DNA from: Hymenolepis diminuta
Taxonomy: Eukaryota > Platyhelminthes > Cestoda > Cyclophyllidea > Hymenolepididae
Direction of reading: 5' to 3'
Assembly: GCA_900708905.1 (NCBI GenBank)
Contig: CAADRB010000001.1
Coordinates: 4,934,649 to 4,998,648 of the forward strand
DNA: 64,000 nucleotides
Part shown: positions 12,801 through 27,689 of the stretch, one piece after another
How positions within the stretch are numbered: position 1 is the stretch's first letter
How the letters are laid out: the number at the start of each line of letters is the position of its first letter
Translations under genes and position numbers: made by a program
The notes under the pieces: model-generated
The model's input: the letters and a program-made list of their open reading frames with translations, nothing else
Database searches by the model: none
Told to the model about the DNA's origin: nothing

Positions 12801-13755
12801 TACTAACCAAATTTTACGTGCATAATAATTATTAGTTTAAATGTATTTATAGACAGAAAGCGGAAGGTTTACAAGAAATGGCTCAGTTCTAGTGATAAAT
12901 GACACAGTAACCGTGCAAAAATAAATTCATGATGGAAAAAAACACCATACGTACCGAATGAAATTCGTTTCATCATATCTACCGCCTAAACCAACCTCCA
13001 TTATCACAACGTCAACCTGATAAAATATTGCTAATCAAGATTTTATAGTTGACAATCGTTTTTCAAAATAAAAATGAAAATACTTACCTCCTCCGACAAA
13101 AAGATACGTAAAGCCACGTGCAGGATGTAAGAAATAAAGGTAGGACTTGGAAACACTGGATGATACATATTCTAAAAAATACATCGAATTAGACATGATT
13201 TGGGAATTTTGATTATTGCTTTCCAGTTTTACAAATTACCTTATTCGCTTCAAAATCGTCATGCAAATCCCAAAAGTGTTTGGCAAATATATCCCTATTC
13301 ACGGGTTGGCCATCAATTCGAATTCGTTCTTCAATGTTTATTAGATGCGGTGAACTATTATTAGATAAAATATCCCCATTCTAATTTATTCATTATGTAA
13401 AAATTAATCATTAACACAATAGCTTTACGTGATAAGTCCAGTACGATAACCTTCTTTTCGTAGAATACTTTCAATATATGTGCAAGTTGATCCCTTTCCT
13501 TTGGAACCAGCAACGTGGATTATATTGAGACTATCTATTTGGTTGAGCTATTTAAAGTTATTATAAAATAAACAATTAATTGCATCAAGTCCAGAAGCCT
13601 TTAAATAGGCCCGCTGGATATCCATTCGTAAATTAAGAGGTGGAGGTATAAATGATTTTTGAGACTCCAACAATTCGTTAAGTTTTCCAATCACATTCTT
13701 AAATAAATAAATGAAATTTTAGAAAATATCGAACTTCATATGTTCTTGCCGTCAT
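6859..13755 (-). CDS. FPGS: folylpolyglutamate synthase, complete, 15 exons
   Basis: Adds glutamates to tetrahydrofolates using ATP, retaining folates in cytosol and mitochondria. Exons (high to low): 13755-13735, 13697-13584, 13547-13429, 13354-13240, 13171-13088, 13016-12955, 12777-12675, 12600-12520, 10735-10543, 9911-9858, 9768-9668, 7604-7555, 7470-7398, 7332-7281, 7199-6859. They join in frame to 520 aa, close to the usual length. Visible motifs: P-loop GSKGKGS (residues 59-65), TSPHL (85-89), MEVGLGG (157-163), [10 protein letters not shown] (ending 206), the C-domain DCAH motif (340-343; human has DGAH), LLFTVTGG (about 372-379) and [15 protein letters not shown] near the end. The ATG at 13755 matches the cytosolic start; no mitochondrial leader is seen. 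Introns 2 and 7 start with GC. Introns are 36-177 bp except three of 631, 1784 and 2063 bp. Confidence 0.95.
7790..7970 (-). repeat. dispersed repeat copy with pyrimidine-rich tail, in FPGS intron 11
   Basis: Read on the minus strand, this gives gcgcaaaatctgcaaac, then ttcccaattcctcttcctcc and a long C/T-rich run. The same order, with about the same spacing, occurs on the plus strand at 49250-49440. It lies within the 2.06-kb intron 7605-9667. The similarity was judged by eye and is clearest in the C/T-rich part, which is low-complexity, so family membership is less certain than for other copies. Confidence 0.4.
12601..12674 (-). other. GC-AG intron of FPGS (intron 7, 74 bp)
   Basis: The donor is AAA|gcaaga and the acceptor tttttttag. 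The junction gives [14 protein letters not shown], aligning without gap to the conserved GGIFKQGVPA region of FPGS. GCAAG is the usual donor consensus of GC-AG introns. Confidence 0.8.
13548..13583 (-). other. GC-AG intron of FPGS (intron 2, 36 bp)
   Basis: The intron reads gcaatt...aaatag on the minus strand. It is placed by protein alignment: the flanking residues SGLD and [12 protein letters not shown] join at the same length as the human region SGLQVEDLDRLNIIHV. The only GT nearby would shift the frame. A GC donor is the simplest reading. Confidence 0.7.
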
Positions 13756-16700
13756 TTTAATTTTCTAAGTCAGAATGAAACATATGAAATACCACACTTT
13801 ATATACCTTATAACCATCGAATAACTAAAACGCAAGGTTATAGTACCTATATTATAAGCTTTATTTACCATTTAAAAACTAAATTAGAAGCAAAATATAT
13901 TGATTTTTATAATATTGTATTTTTTGGATATGTGAATTACGATTATCCGGAATATGTATGATATTTTTATTCACATTTTCAATAATAATTATATCAAATG
14001 GCTAATATATTGAACCTGTTTTTTCAAAGTTAGTTTTGTTTAAAGAAATTTAGGTTGAATTCACTGATGAGAGCATAAAATAATATTTTAAAAACTTAAT
14101 AAGGTAAAGTTTGACTTTTAACTTCTGTTTCCTAAATATGCAGATTACTGGCATTTTTGTAAACTAAATCAATTTTTGCTCTTTAGAGGTTAAATAATTG
14201 AAATTTCAATAGGGAGTTAAGCGTCTCTTTATCTATATTGAATTATAAGTGAGATCAAAATCCTTATAAATTGTTGTATTTATTTTTTAAATGCTCTTCA
14301 ATGTTTTGTCAATTGAATTCACTGTACCTGAATCAAGTAATAAATTACTCTACACGATATTTATTTCAAGATTTTTTTAATAAATATGCAGTGCATGATG
14401 TTAAGAGATAAGCATCATTTTTGTATTTAATAGTCATTAGCAAATGCACTATTCCTTACCTTCAATTTTCAATTAATTCGTTAAAGTTATTGGCAAGAAG
14501 TTTCTCAAAGTAATCAGAACAAGTGTAACTTTGCTGAATTCCACGAATGATCCTGTATTCCCCAGTCCTGACATTGTATTAATGTATCACGACCACGCAA
14601 CTTGAGGATCAAATGCCTTTTACAAAATTTAATCTCCATATTTGCTAGGTACTTCCTCCGTCAGGCCATTACCTCGACTATCAAGCAAACTGATTATTTA
14701 AAATTTATGTCTCCAAAAAATATATTTGTCTCCTTTAGAACTTTTAAATTGTCAAAGAGAAGAACTATACGCCCGAAAGATATATCTAGATTAAAGTTAT
14801 CAGGGAAAATCGACAGAACTGAGAGTCCAATGGTCCACTTTCGGGCAGCTATTTTTACTCAAGGCTCCGGGGCTAATCTAGGGACAGCACCATTTCACAT
14901 TAATTTTTTTTTCAGATTTTTCAAACTGAATAAACAACGAATAAAAATGAAAAAAACTATTTATTTGGGAATCAGTTAATGATAACTTTAATGCCTTTTG
15001 GAATTCTAATTAGTATGCACAGATTATGTTCAAGTAAAATATCGTGAGAGTACCATACAAGTTGTAACTTGATAACTGAAATGTGCTCTTTACTTGCGAT
15101 GGAGATTTATAATAATGGGCCGATCTTCACCCTGTTAAATTGTCATCGGCTTAAAGGAAGGCAAAAATGAACAGCAAATAATTACAATTTTTAATTTGGT
15201 ATTTTTTAATTGCGTCCTTATTTTAGTTACGCTTTAGCAACATTTTAACACAGGACTATTTAAGTCAAAATCAAAATTAATTCATATTGTTTTAACTTTG
15301 ACCATTTCGAATTACATACACTTTGGATGTGAATCAAAACTAAAACAAATTCAGATGAATGGATTTATGTAAATGGTCAACTGGAAAATTTACTAGGTTA
15401 GCATTTAATTAAAAATCCATCCGAATATTGGACAGAGGTAATACTAAATTAGTATCTTAAACTCTAATATAAGCCTTTTTAGTTTATAAATTTTTCTCTT
15501 ACTTAATTGTTCGCCACTTATCTGAAATCTTAAAGTGATTTCCATTTTCAGGATGAAATTTTCTCAATAATTTAATATCTTCTAATAAGTTGGAACAGAA
15601 ATGTCCCAATCACCTCGCATTCCTTTGATTTTCCATACTTCTAAAACCTGTTCATCTATCTTGAATACACTTCTAACTTTCTTCCTTCACTTCTACTCCT
15701 TATTTGCTCTGTAGAGATCTATAGCACAAATCTCACGATTTTTCGTGATGTCCTGTTGCTTAGCTCTTTTAGGCTGTTCCTTTTGTCACATATGCTGATG
15801 TCATTTACGTTACATATTTTACGATATATTCGTTCTTCTCGATTGAGTTCTACATGGCAGTAATCAACTTAATGTCTAGTCGAGGACAGGTATTTACCAA
15901 ATGTGTATTCAGTCTCCAGTTTCATTTTTAAGAAATGCGGATTTCTGTTGATTGGTTTTAGCAAGTGTGTTCAGTGATGGTCAAAGATCATTGAGTCCGT
16001 GGTCCATGACTCAGAAGATAGGGTTGCTGATCGATATTATCTACACAAAAGGAGAGAACGCACAATGTCAGGCACAAAACGGGCATCAATTATGACCTTG
16101 AAATATACAAACGGTCAAAAATATAAACATAACGTTTTTGGCAAAAATTGCAAATATAACTAATGGAAATGCTATTTTCTTCAGGTGAAATATTTAATAC
16201 TAATATAATAATTCAGTGAAATCAGGTTAATCGACATAGCTATCGTTATTGATAGTTTTTATTGTTATGCAGAAATTAAGTATTTGTAATTCCCCATTTA
16301 GAGTGTCTATTCGATTAGTGTTGCATGAAAAATTTTGAATTTACAGTATTAATAATCCTTCCATATAATCGCTTTCACCTATTTCAGAATACCGTTGAAA
16401 TTACATTTTGAAGTAAAAAATTATAAAAATGCTCAGCAAAAATTCCTTTATTTTCATGCCTAGAAATTTTTTAATGAGATTCATCATTGAGGTGGTTAAT
16501 AACCGCAAAGCCCAGATTAAAGTGAATTTAGTGCAAGATCATTGGTTAATACAACGACTATTAAGTAGATTACTTGTGTGTATTGTCACCCTTTTGATTG
16601 CCGTGACATTTGTTTAGAGCTTTCTATCAGTTTAAGGATGCCCAGATACTAAGCTACTAACCGCAAAACCTGAGACGATCCAACACCTAACCATCCCACG

Positions 16701-17382
16701 CCGCTAAATTGTCAGCCTCAATAAACACATTGAATACGTCTATTCGATTGCGAGAAAAAAAGGATTGTGCCTTGTGGGTCTGTTTCTCATAGTTTTGCGA
16801 CAGTGGAACAGCATCAGAACATTGGAAATAGTAAAAACGTTTATCAAGAAATGAGATGAGAGGGTAGACATAAAATGATTTGATACGATCAGAACATCAC
16901 GCATTTTACTTTATTTGCATTTTGGGTGCATAGGTAGGTTCACTTTTTGTAAAAGCTGTGGGCATGGATATAAAAAACCTTAATGAACAATCCATTTTAT
17001 TGAATGATTTGTTGCGTTATATTTGTCTCACTACATCGCTAAATGTATATAATTACGGCTATGTGATACTAGACAAGGGAGTATAAAAGTCTTTAACACA
17101 AAATAAATCGATTCATTCTTATTCGTTTGTGTTCATGGAAGCTATTTATTCATAAATCTTGCAACCAGTCATCTAATGTCCTTTGTAATTTTCAAGTTGA
17201 TAATATTTTCTATACAATATGTTCATCAATCCTTAATTCACTTGACTATGTTAAAGTTGAGCGTGACCCATTTTCATATGACCAATTCTATGCATTAGAT
17301 CTCAAGCATCAATCATATCAGCTGTAAAAGGTCACCATTCTCATACATACATAAAATACTTTCAACACTCTTGCTCTGCAAA
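13756..17382. other. intergenic between FPGS and UBE2D-like genes
   Basis: Promoter-side sequence of both divergently placed genes (FPGS minus, E2 plus), about 3.6 kb and AT-rich. A 125-codon frame at 14602-14979 begins with TTG and has no recognisable domain. No repeats or RNA genes were recognised. Confidence 0.5.
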
Positions 17383-17981
<599 letters not shown>

Positions 17982-19860
17982 AAGTATTTCCTGAAATTAA
18001 ATTAGTTGTGATTACAATTATAATAATTACCTCTAATAGGCAATTCGATATTATATACTTTTACATGAAGCGAGTATCCCGATTTCTTCTCTTTAATAGT
18101 CTTAGGTCAGGCAGAGTTTATTTCCGGCATTTATCCTTGTTTTTAAAAATTTAGTTTCTTCATTTCATCTGATGGCTCTTGACGATTACGTCAACGTTTT
18201 GCAATGGGTCAAAAGATGTTTATTACTAATACAATGCTTGCGTAAAGTTGTCTGAAATAAATTTTAGCCTACTATGCTCATACACACCTATCTGATCGCC
18301 AATAAACCGGTCAATGAAGCCGTAAGAATTAAATTACATATGAATTTTATTTAATGAATAATAAAACGTTTAATATAGTTTAATATATAAAAAAACTGTA
18401 AAATGTTAAAATAAAACGGATTTGTAAAGACATTCGCTTCAAAATTAGAACGCAATGTCAGATGTATGAAATTTCCACCAATTGGCTTTAATCACCATTC
18501 TCTATTCTTATTAATCATCATTCCAAATAAAAAAGTGGCGGATTTGATCATTAAAATTCATTTTAACATTGAAAACTGTAAAATAACCTCATTAAGAATG
18601 AGGAGGAAAGGTAGAATAGATATAGATGATAAATCGGTCAAGACTAGTCAGACAGTGGACCAAAGCCCTTCTTTTACTCGCTCTAGTATTTTCAATTGAT
18701 AAACTATAATCCTCCCTATTGAAACGAGTTCGGTCATAAAGTGCAGAGAAAATAATCATGTCTGACCTCAGGAAAATTTACACATGCCACATATAGGCAT
18801 TGGTAGAGATAGAATTAGAAGATATCAGTGTGGAAGGAGAGGAAGAGCCCTTGAACGTTTCTGTTTCAGTCGGTACGGTCTAGTTCAAAAAAAATATTTT
18901 TTAAATAGAGAATCTCCCCTCATAGTTAAATTAACTACTAACTGGAATAAAAAGACAAAGGATATGAACCTAGAGAAATAATATAAGCATTGTGAATAGT
19001 ATTCGAATTCATATTCCTTAGTTCTTTCGTTTAAAGCCCTGCAAGAAAAATGCGTGAGATAATTGCTTCACGTACTACACTCCACTTTTCTGCATCGAAG
19101 ACCCGAAATACCTGATTTATTTTTATTATTGTTAATATCAAATAGTATTTAGTTCTCTTTTGATTTTTTTGAATCTCGAAGTAATCAGCAAATATATGCG
19201 TCCCGTAATTGATTCCAACTTCAAACGACATCAACAAATGCAATATTAAATTAGGAGATTTCACAAATTTATCTTCATTACCGTTAACACTGGGGTTCAG
19301 CCTTGCAGTTGAATATGAGATCATAATTAGCAAAAAATTTTATTTGTGCAAATATTACAGCTTGATAGCATAACATTTAAATTTTCTGGGCAGTTATGCC
19401 AGTAGAATTAAATTTTTCAAACGAAGAAAAGGATTTATTATTAAGACACTGGACAATTCACCGTATATAAAAGTGTTCTACTAATTTAACATAAGTAGAA
19501 CAGAGTTCTCGAAATTTAACTTTTACGCAACCGCTAACTTGTGCATAATGAAGCTTCCATCGTTTAATCCATTTACTCTCAACCATACGAATTCTACTAA
19601 GTGAATGAAACAGATAGCATAAGATATTTTGATCAAATTCCAAACAGTAACCAGCACGTACACTTCTACGCTACTATCAAGTATTTAGGTTCATTAGGTA
19701 GTTGTTACTCTTAAAGCCTTATTTGCTTCTCTAATAGCTTATAAATGCCAGAATTTAGTAATAAGACAATTTACAAGTTTTAAAACCTTTGCTTTACTGG
19801 AAAGCAACGACTCATCATTTTACTATATCTTAACACCAACGCTCAATTTATAAATTACAA
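17982..19860. other. intergenic, nothing recognised
   Basis: Contains the E2 3' UTR (AATAAA at 18257) and then AT-rich sequence. Two frames (18466-18699 and 18784-18981) have no domain signature and are treated as chance. Confidence 0.4.
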
Positions 19861-19899
19861 TAGAGTTGTTAATTTATTATTTAATGCATAAAAATTTTT

Positions 19900-22420
19900 C
19901 ATTATTCCCAATACCTGCTACAGAAAGTTCATGTCACATAGGATTAAGCGTTGGATTCATCCGAGGTGTAGGAAGGTCAGATGCATTCAGGTATATCTCC
20001 CTCAAATCCGGCTTTGGATTGGAGATTGTGCGACCGGAGAAGTTAGCAATTGCTCACCCAGATTTGGACATCAACATGAGGCATTTTCCAGCATTTAAAA
20101 GTTGGGAATCAAGGATTTCTTTCCCGGTCTCCTCCACTTGTGACACGAGAAGTTGTCTTTTCACACCGCCAACAAATTATCCATCCAAGCCATTGGATTT
20201 AAGTGGAAAGCAAAAATGGGAGATATTAAGGCCAAGACGAAAGTACTCAAATTCAATAGGAGAGAAATGGTTAGTATTACTGAACATAATAATTTTTGAC
20301 ATGGCAAGAGTGGCAATTACCTAGGGGAGGTTATTAACAACGGTATCGATTGTGGCATACTTAATAAGTATAACGTCGGGCTTCTTTGAGAACAAATCTA
20401 TCAGGATGAGAAAAGAAATTCCATGGATAGGTTCAACGAAACTTAAATTAACGTGAGACCTAGGAAATTTAGCTTGAGAGAACATAACTGGATTCGTTTT
20501 TTTAACCTCGACATCATTTTGTTCAAACTATTTTGATAATGTTTTACATAAGCAAGAAATAGATTTTGCAAGACCGATTTTCTTCGGTTCTTTGTATTTA
20601 TTATCCACCTGTGCCGAATGCATGGAACGATAAACGAGCTTTGGCTTTGTTCGATTGTGGTTGCATTGACCAATTCATTTTGGAGACTTAATCTTAGTGG
20701 ACGATTGAGGAGTCGAGTAAGGCAAGAGTACAGAAACCTTCTTTCTGTCTCTTTAAGTGACATGTTTCATACACATTTTGCTTAGAAAAACAGGAAGATG
20801 CAAGTCCCATTATCAGCAGTAAGGACATGTGGATTGAAATATTTGGTGATTAAGCACACAAGATCTTTGGACTGGTTGTTTTGAGCGTAGTTGGCTCGGA
20901 GAGAGGTCGTGCCGAAAGGACTTTAAATTCCATAGAGTAGGTGGGATTCGTTATTTTTACACTTTCTATGACTGAGCGGTGCAACTGCATGTTGCAACTG
21001 GTCGCTCGAACAAGAACTGAATTTAGAGGCACCATAAGGAAGACAGATAAAACTAGAGCTTAAGTAAAAGCATAAGGAAAAATGGGAGTTGAAGTGGTGG
21101 GAAAAAATTAATGTCATTTCTGCGAATAGGCTCTCAGTCGCTTTATAAAGCATTGAGTAATCCACTGTCTAATAAGAAAGTGAAGATTTTTTGCTTTCAG
21201 CATTATAGTAATTGTTAGAGATGGTAAATAACGTGTACTCACCAATTTTTATGATCATTTTCCATTAGAGTTTCCCCGTATGGGTTCGAATTATCAATTG
21301 TTAATTATCATAGCCTTATTTGTCTCCCCAAATTGTTTACAAATGCTAGAATGAAGTAATAAGACAATTTTTAAGTTTCAAATCTACATAACAATGGCTC
21401 ATAACTTAAGTGAAATTTATAAATAACAGCAAAATTGTTAGTTTAATTTTTATCCAACAGGTGCAATGGCACCAGTCATTTTCAATCCCGCCTCTCTTTA
21501 TTGAGCGTTAAAACATAGCATATAACATGAGCGGTCAAAATTATCTAAACTTTTGGTTAAATGGGATAAAAATGAAACGGCTGTAGTTTGGATTTGTGAA
21601 GAATTGGCAGCTTTGGTATTAAATATGGGTATTGCTATTAACTAGTTAGATAAAGTTTTAGTTTTTGAACACCTAGAACTTATTTCAAAGCAGTTCAGGG
21701 TTAAACTTTACCTCACGTTTCACTGCATGATTAGTGTTAAGACAGGTTCCAATTGGAACTCCACCTAGTGTGCAATCAACAATAGTGATTAACAGATATG
21801 TAAATATGAACCTGAATACAGCTTTATCATACATTTATAGTAATTGATTTATGGGTTTTACCTAAAAGATGCATGACTTGAATATATAACGTTCGATTAT
21901 GTTTATAGCTCTATATTGCTATACGCACACGTTTAGTTCGATTACGAATAGAGGGAAGTATAAACTAATTGAAACTTGATGCATTTTTTCCTATTAAGGA
22001 TGAAGAATTCTCTTTAACTAGTATTTCAAGAGTATCCTTCCTGTAACCCGAACAGTACATAAGCGGATGTGTCGACAATTCAAGGCAAAATACTCCTGAC
22101 CCCAAGAAAGCACTCTGTTCCTGTATGTTCGTAAGATGGTCCGTTCTTTCGACAAGGATATTTTATCCCAATATTTTCTGCTCTCTTCATTCTTCCATTT
22201 ATATGGAAAAGATACATGAAGTCTATATCTTCAAATTTAGTCACTGTTTTCATCTGCCACATCTCTGGTTCTTGGATGCACTGCAATTCCAGTGAAATTA
22301 CCTTTTCAAAGTCTTATAAGTACTTATCCTTTATTCGAACAATAATTGTGCATTCAGTGAGTCCTCGCGACTTTTCCAAGTCAAGAGTTAAATTTGTGTC
22401 CTAAATCAATAAGTAACTGA
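19900..22420 (-). mobile_element. decayed Ty3/Gypsy pol (RT, RNase H, integrase)
   Basis: On the minus strand, domain remnants appear in pol order. RT end (about 22420-22080): HINGR, AENI, then ECFLGV, matching G-R-x-x-x-x-E-N-I ... L-x-x-F-L-G. RNase H (about 21165-20840): APLSHRK and SLRANYAQ in shifted frames. Integrase (about 20620-20090): PRSHVNLSFVEPIHG, LILIDLFSKKPDV, TIDTVV, then IEFEYFRLGL, a PLKSNGL motif and FVGGVKRQLL, matching the core R-x-H-V-D-F-A-G-P-x-x-G ... S-K-W-P-E-V ... S-N-G-x-A-E-R-x-V-x-x-V-K. Several stops and frameshifts show it is dead. RT and RNase H lie about 0.9 kb apart, more than normal, so an insertion or rearrangement is likely. LTRs were not found. Confidence 0.7.
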
Positions 22421-22429
22421 CGACCTATT

Positions 22430-25400
22430 CTATGGACAAACATCTTTCACCCAACACTAATTCTACCTTTTTTATTCTATCATTGATTAGCGCTCTAAAT
22501 ATATTGTACTTTCCACGCCATGAACTCTACCATCATGTGGAAAGTCAGGAAAATGATTATTTTCAACACCCTAAATTCCTTTTCGTCCGGTGATATCAGT
22601 GACGTGCATCAACATTTACTTAGAGTAAGTACACAATTATATAGTTGATTGTCCTTTATCTTCAAAGCATTCATAATTATATTGTGTTTCTTTGGTATTT
22701 TATTCTGCATTTGTATTCACGCATTCAAGACGCCAATCATAGACTAAAAATTGATTTATTAATTATTTATTTTACCATAAGCCTTAGTTTCAACAATAAT
22801 TGTAAAGCAATTCAATGTTTTCGCCTAGTAATGCATGCAAGTGACCAAATGTGCGTGTTTGAATGTAGATGTTTTGCACGTGTGAAAATTTTGTTTCCTT
22901 GTTTCCTGAAACTATAATTTTTAGATTTGATCTAAGTTTGTCAATCATGTAGACATTGTTCTTTCAAAACACACACTTTTGAAGCTGAAATCACTATTAA
23001 AGATTAAAGATTTAGATGAATGAGAGATTTTGTCCTATGATTTTCCACGTGTATAAGGAATTTAAATGGTTGGATAACCAAATAACATGCCAATACTGTG
23101 AGTTTTGGTAAGTTGATATAATTTGACCTGAAATGGAAATTTCACATAAAAAAATGAGAGCGGAAGCGGTGTTAAGGAGGTCAAGATTGTTTAAAATTAA
23201 ATTATTCAATCTACATCTGCCTAAATCCAACCGTATACATAAATAAGAGAAGTATGCTCTTAACAAAATGCAAATAATACATTCACTTACTTGATAAACT
23301 AATCATACCGTCTGGTTCGAATGCATTGTCAAATAATGAACAGAGCAGACCATATTGAATAATTAGTGCATAATTTATAATTTTTATGATCATTTTTATG
23401 ATAAACTTTGTGATTTTCGGAAAAAGTTATTAGGACTCCTTGAGTACAGCATTAAAACCGTTGACCAATGAAAGGTCACATACTTCAGCAATCGTGATAT
23501 CTGATTTTAATTTTTCGCCGTTTCATCACACTGTTTCATCAAATAATGCGTCTTAATATATTTGTCAATGCAACATTTCGAAGTTAACATTTAACCCGCT
23601 TAGTTATTAATTTTTATATGAAACTTGCAGTCTTGTGCTCATATTTGAAAATACAAATAAACATCGGAATTGGATATCTTTGGCTTAATGCTTTCAGCAC
23701 TTAAAAAATTATTTTTAAAATTACCGCGATGAAGAGAAGTCAATATGGTTTTTGAAAGAATTAGACAATAATTAGATTGTTTTTCTTGCCCTATACTATA
23801 TTGCTCTAATTCATACTTTGGAAAGCTCCTTAAACTGCCTAGCGACCTCAGATTTGCTACGTTAAGAATTGTATAAGTTACTTAATATTCTGTAAAACCA
23901 TTCAGCTTCCTCAATATTTAGAAACTATATTGACAGAGCCAAAGATTACGATTAAACAGACATTTAACTTGGATTTTGAAAGGTAAACTACTCATAAAGT
24001 AAATATTATGCAAACAGATTCCAAAACTCTAATAAATTAGGACCCTCTAACAGTTTGACATTGCTTTTCGTTTACTTTCGAGCCCTACCCTTTTATCATT
24101 TGTTGGACTTACTGTTAACCGATTTTGTTTGTTTTGCTACAGTGAAAATTTGTAGTTTTTACCTTATTTTGGCTATTGTAAGCTTTAAAATTTAGCCGAG
24201 TTGTTCATCCTCTATAAAATTCTAACCAGCACAATGGTACTGAATATAAAAATGACATTTATAAGAAATGCTGCCATGGAAGTTAAATCTTATTATTTTT
24301 ATGATCTGCATGTTTCTAAAGTTCTCAAATGCAGGTGGTAGCGAGAATCTGCGCCAGGGAAATAATGTTTAAATTTCTTGCATATTTTTGTACTTTCTTG
24401 TAGTAAATAAATACAGTGAGATGCATGCTTGTAAGATAAAAAGATAAATTATTTGCAGGTAAAAGTTGCAGTAAAAATAAGAAATTTCATTCGGCATTTT
24501 TATGCCAAAATTTTGGACTGTGAAGTGAATTTGATTTTAAAATGTCACCGTCAAGTGCCTGGATTTCAGAATGGACAATATTCAATATTAACGCCATATT
24601 CAAATGCCTTATATTAAGATTTTACATGAACAAATCAAGACTAATATTGAAAGAAGGCAGAATCAGAGGTTGCCTTATTTCTTAATTATGCCTAAATAGA
24701 AAATTAATTGGAAAAATAATTAACAAAAATAACTGGTTTTCATTTGCGAAACCAATTAGACTTGTGACAAAGAAATGAAGGGAAGCTTGATTTAGATGAT
24801 TTCCCTTTTTAACTTGGGATCTATTTGGACATATGTGGCTAAAAGATGTCAGAGGTATTTATGCTTTTACTCCAAAATAGTCGGATAAGCATGAAATTTG
24901 TGCAATTAAAACGTTACTTTCTTATATTAAGATAATTAGCAACCTAAAAGTCAATCAAACTCGAGAATTGAAAGTGATTTTTAAAAATCGCTTCCTCTGT
25001 GCTTTTTATACTAATATTCCATGATCAAAATGACGTATGTGGGTTGAATAGTAATATCAATAATTAACTTAATCGTAGTGAGGGGTATGATCTCCTTAAA
25101 TGTCGATTTTCGTGAATGGAAGGTTGAATTCAACTGTATTTTCTTAAACACATATATTAAAATATTTTTGATTTGTTTACTTACAAAAATAGCGTCTATC
25201 TCAAATCATCCACGTTTAAAATCTGCTATCTTAAGAGGTTCAAAATGTCTATGCTGATATGAACCGAGATTTTACGTAACAGAGTCCGATAGATGGGGTT
25301 CATTCAGGCTTAACGTGCGCATCGAGGTCAATTTGATATGTTCTGATATATACGTACTCTTGAAGAGGATAAAGAGACAAACTATGGAAAAAAGCAGGAG

Positions 25401-27680
25401 ACATATTTTTCTTGTAGATCAATAAATAATCTACTGGAGGAACGTTGTAAAGTTAGAATATTAATACAAAAATATGGCGGATAATAATTTTAACTGCGTT
25501 TATCACTTCGATGTTTGAAGGAATTGTACGTAATTGATGATTAATTCGACGAATTAAAGCATAAAATTGATGGAAATCGAGAGAAAACATCTTTCGTTCT
25601 AGAGCTGCCAATTATGTAAATAGCTCAGTCTTCATTTTTGCAATTATTTGCAATTTACGAAACTAATAACCGAGGAAACATTGTGTTTAGATATTAGTAC
25701 TGGGATGCCAGGTAGACTTTAGGTCACACTTTTAACTAGAGACACCAATTAAAAAGTAATGAACGCAGTTTTTTTGATAGAACGTAAACATCCCTGCAAA
25801 ATAAAGGCGAAAATATGAAAGACCTTCACTTTGAGACTAAGAATAGGATAGGCGACATTAATAACAAGAAGAAACTTGATGCCACCGGCTTAAACTAAGA
25901 TTTCAGTTAGAACAAACCAAATTATCACTTTGATCAGCGCTAAGATAGCTGAAAATTTTAATCCCCTGATCCGCATTATCAATCACGAGTGGTCTATTTC
26001 AACATGCAATCTGTCATTTTAGGGAATATTCTCACTTATTATTTAGTTTAACAGTATTCACTTCCCTTTTATGCAATTTTCCTATGGATACTGATTAGAC
26101 AATAAGATACATCTCATATAAGTATATTTGTTAAAGTAAGTTAGAGACATTTAACTTGAATTTCCTTCGAGAGTAATTTAAATCCTTACAGTTCTTCAAT
26201 TTTGATGGTAAATACGATGCAAATTGTTACGATTGTTAATTTCAGTTCTCAGGAGTAACGCAGTATCAATTGACTAAAAATTTGTGATAATTTTATTCCA
26301 GTTACCATGGTTTGCTTATCAATTTTTATCCAGTTTATTGCTTATTTTACGTTGTCAGTTATGGAGTTCATCCTCGGACCTTGAAGCACTTTAAAGATTT
26401 ATTTCGTTATCTAGTATAATGTCCAAACAAATCTAACTCCACAGTATGTTTACTTATGGTTTCCCTTGGTCAATCTAATTTCTTTGCTCGCTATGATCAG
26501 TGGCCCTCATTGGTGCGTTGATATTTCCCCTGCTTAATAAGCTCTTACTGATTACACGTTTTATGTTACTACATAACTCATAATTTAGAATAATTAGTTC
26601 TTGAACAGACGCCTTCTCACTGAGTTCCTGATTTCTTTTCTACTATTTACACTAGTTACTGCTTCTGTCCCCAGGGTGCACAATATCTAGCACTTGCTTT
26701 ACGAGTTCTCTTTCTAGCAGAACCAAGTTCGGTTTACCTGATTTCAAGGCTGCTGCTCCCTCTGTTCAAACACACTTTTAGGGTCACAGATCTAGTAGAC
26801 ACATTTGTTTATGCGAACTTGTCCTCTGTAGCCTTACATGGTTATACCAACGTTATATAATGCAGGTATGCATAGCCCAAATCCGCATAGCTTACGTTTT
26901 GTTTAAAGATGGGCAATTCTCATGAGTGGTCTTAATGTCACCCCTCACTTTTTAAAAAAATGCGGGTTTCATGCTGCACCTGACAGTTTGCCGTAAAAAA
27001 GTCGCCATTCGGGCTGTAAATTGACAATTAATAGTTAATCAAATGAGGAAGATTAGTATTCCTGTAAATAAATGTATAACTATCTCGCTCTCATATGCTT
27101 TTTCGGTCACAACAAAGTAGTTTATAATGAAAAAATAAACAAAATTTAATAATCACCTTATTTTTTAAGTAAGAAAAAAATGAGGAAATTCTTTCTTTTT
27201 AATATAAAAAGTTGAAAGTTATGTTTTGTTGCATAACGATGGAAACTGTCTTGAATTTAAGCTTTGTCCTTAAGGGGAATGTTCATTTTTTGATATTAAA
27301 ATTAAATGTATCCATCTTTTTAATTCTAAATTCTGTCATAGGAAATTAGCTATCTGAAGGTTATTCGAACACTCGCGAAAAACTAATAATCTACTTTAAT
27401 TTCCCCGCTAAATATGCTTTCCGTCTAAAATGCATCAATATTTTTTGAATCAGATTTCTTTTCAATAGTAACACATTTTTACAGTATGGTAATCTTTTGG
27501 GACTTATTTTTTGAAATAAAAATGGTATTTATTACTCAATAAATAATAATTTTTAACCAAAAATAATCATTTTTTATGGAAAACTAAAGTCAAATATGTA
27601 AGTTTGGTTTGTAAATAGTTCGCCTATCAACGAAATCGCTAACATACACCGGGATGTTTATCGAACTTCTAGTAAGACTG
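22430..27680. other. gene-free AT-rich stretch
   Basis: About 5.2 kb without a supported coding exon, RNA gene or repeat. The longest frames (22645-22917, 23012-23266) are hydrophobic and compositionally driven. Confidence 0.45.
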
Positions 27681-27689
27681 ACACTGTCG

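Noticed and set aside
14602..14979. 125-codon plus-strand frame, the longest in the FPGS-E2 spacer
   Set aside because: It starts with TTG, has no domain, no supportive splice sites, and a composition like the surrounding AT-rich DNA.
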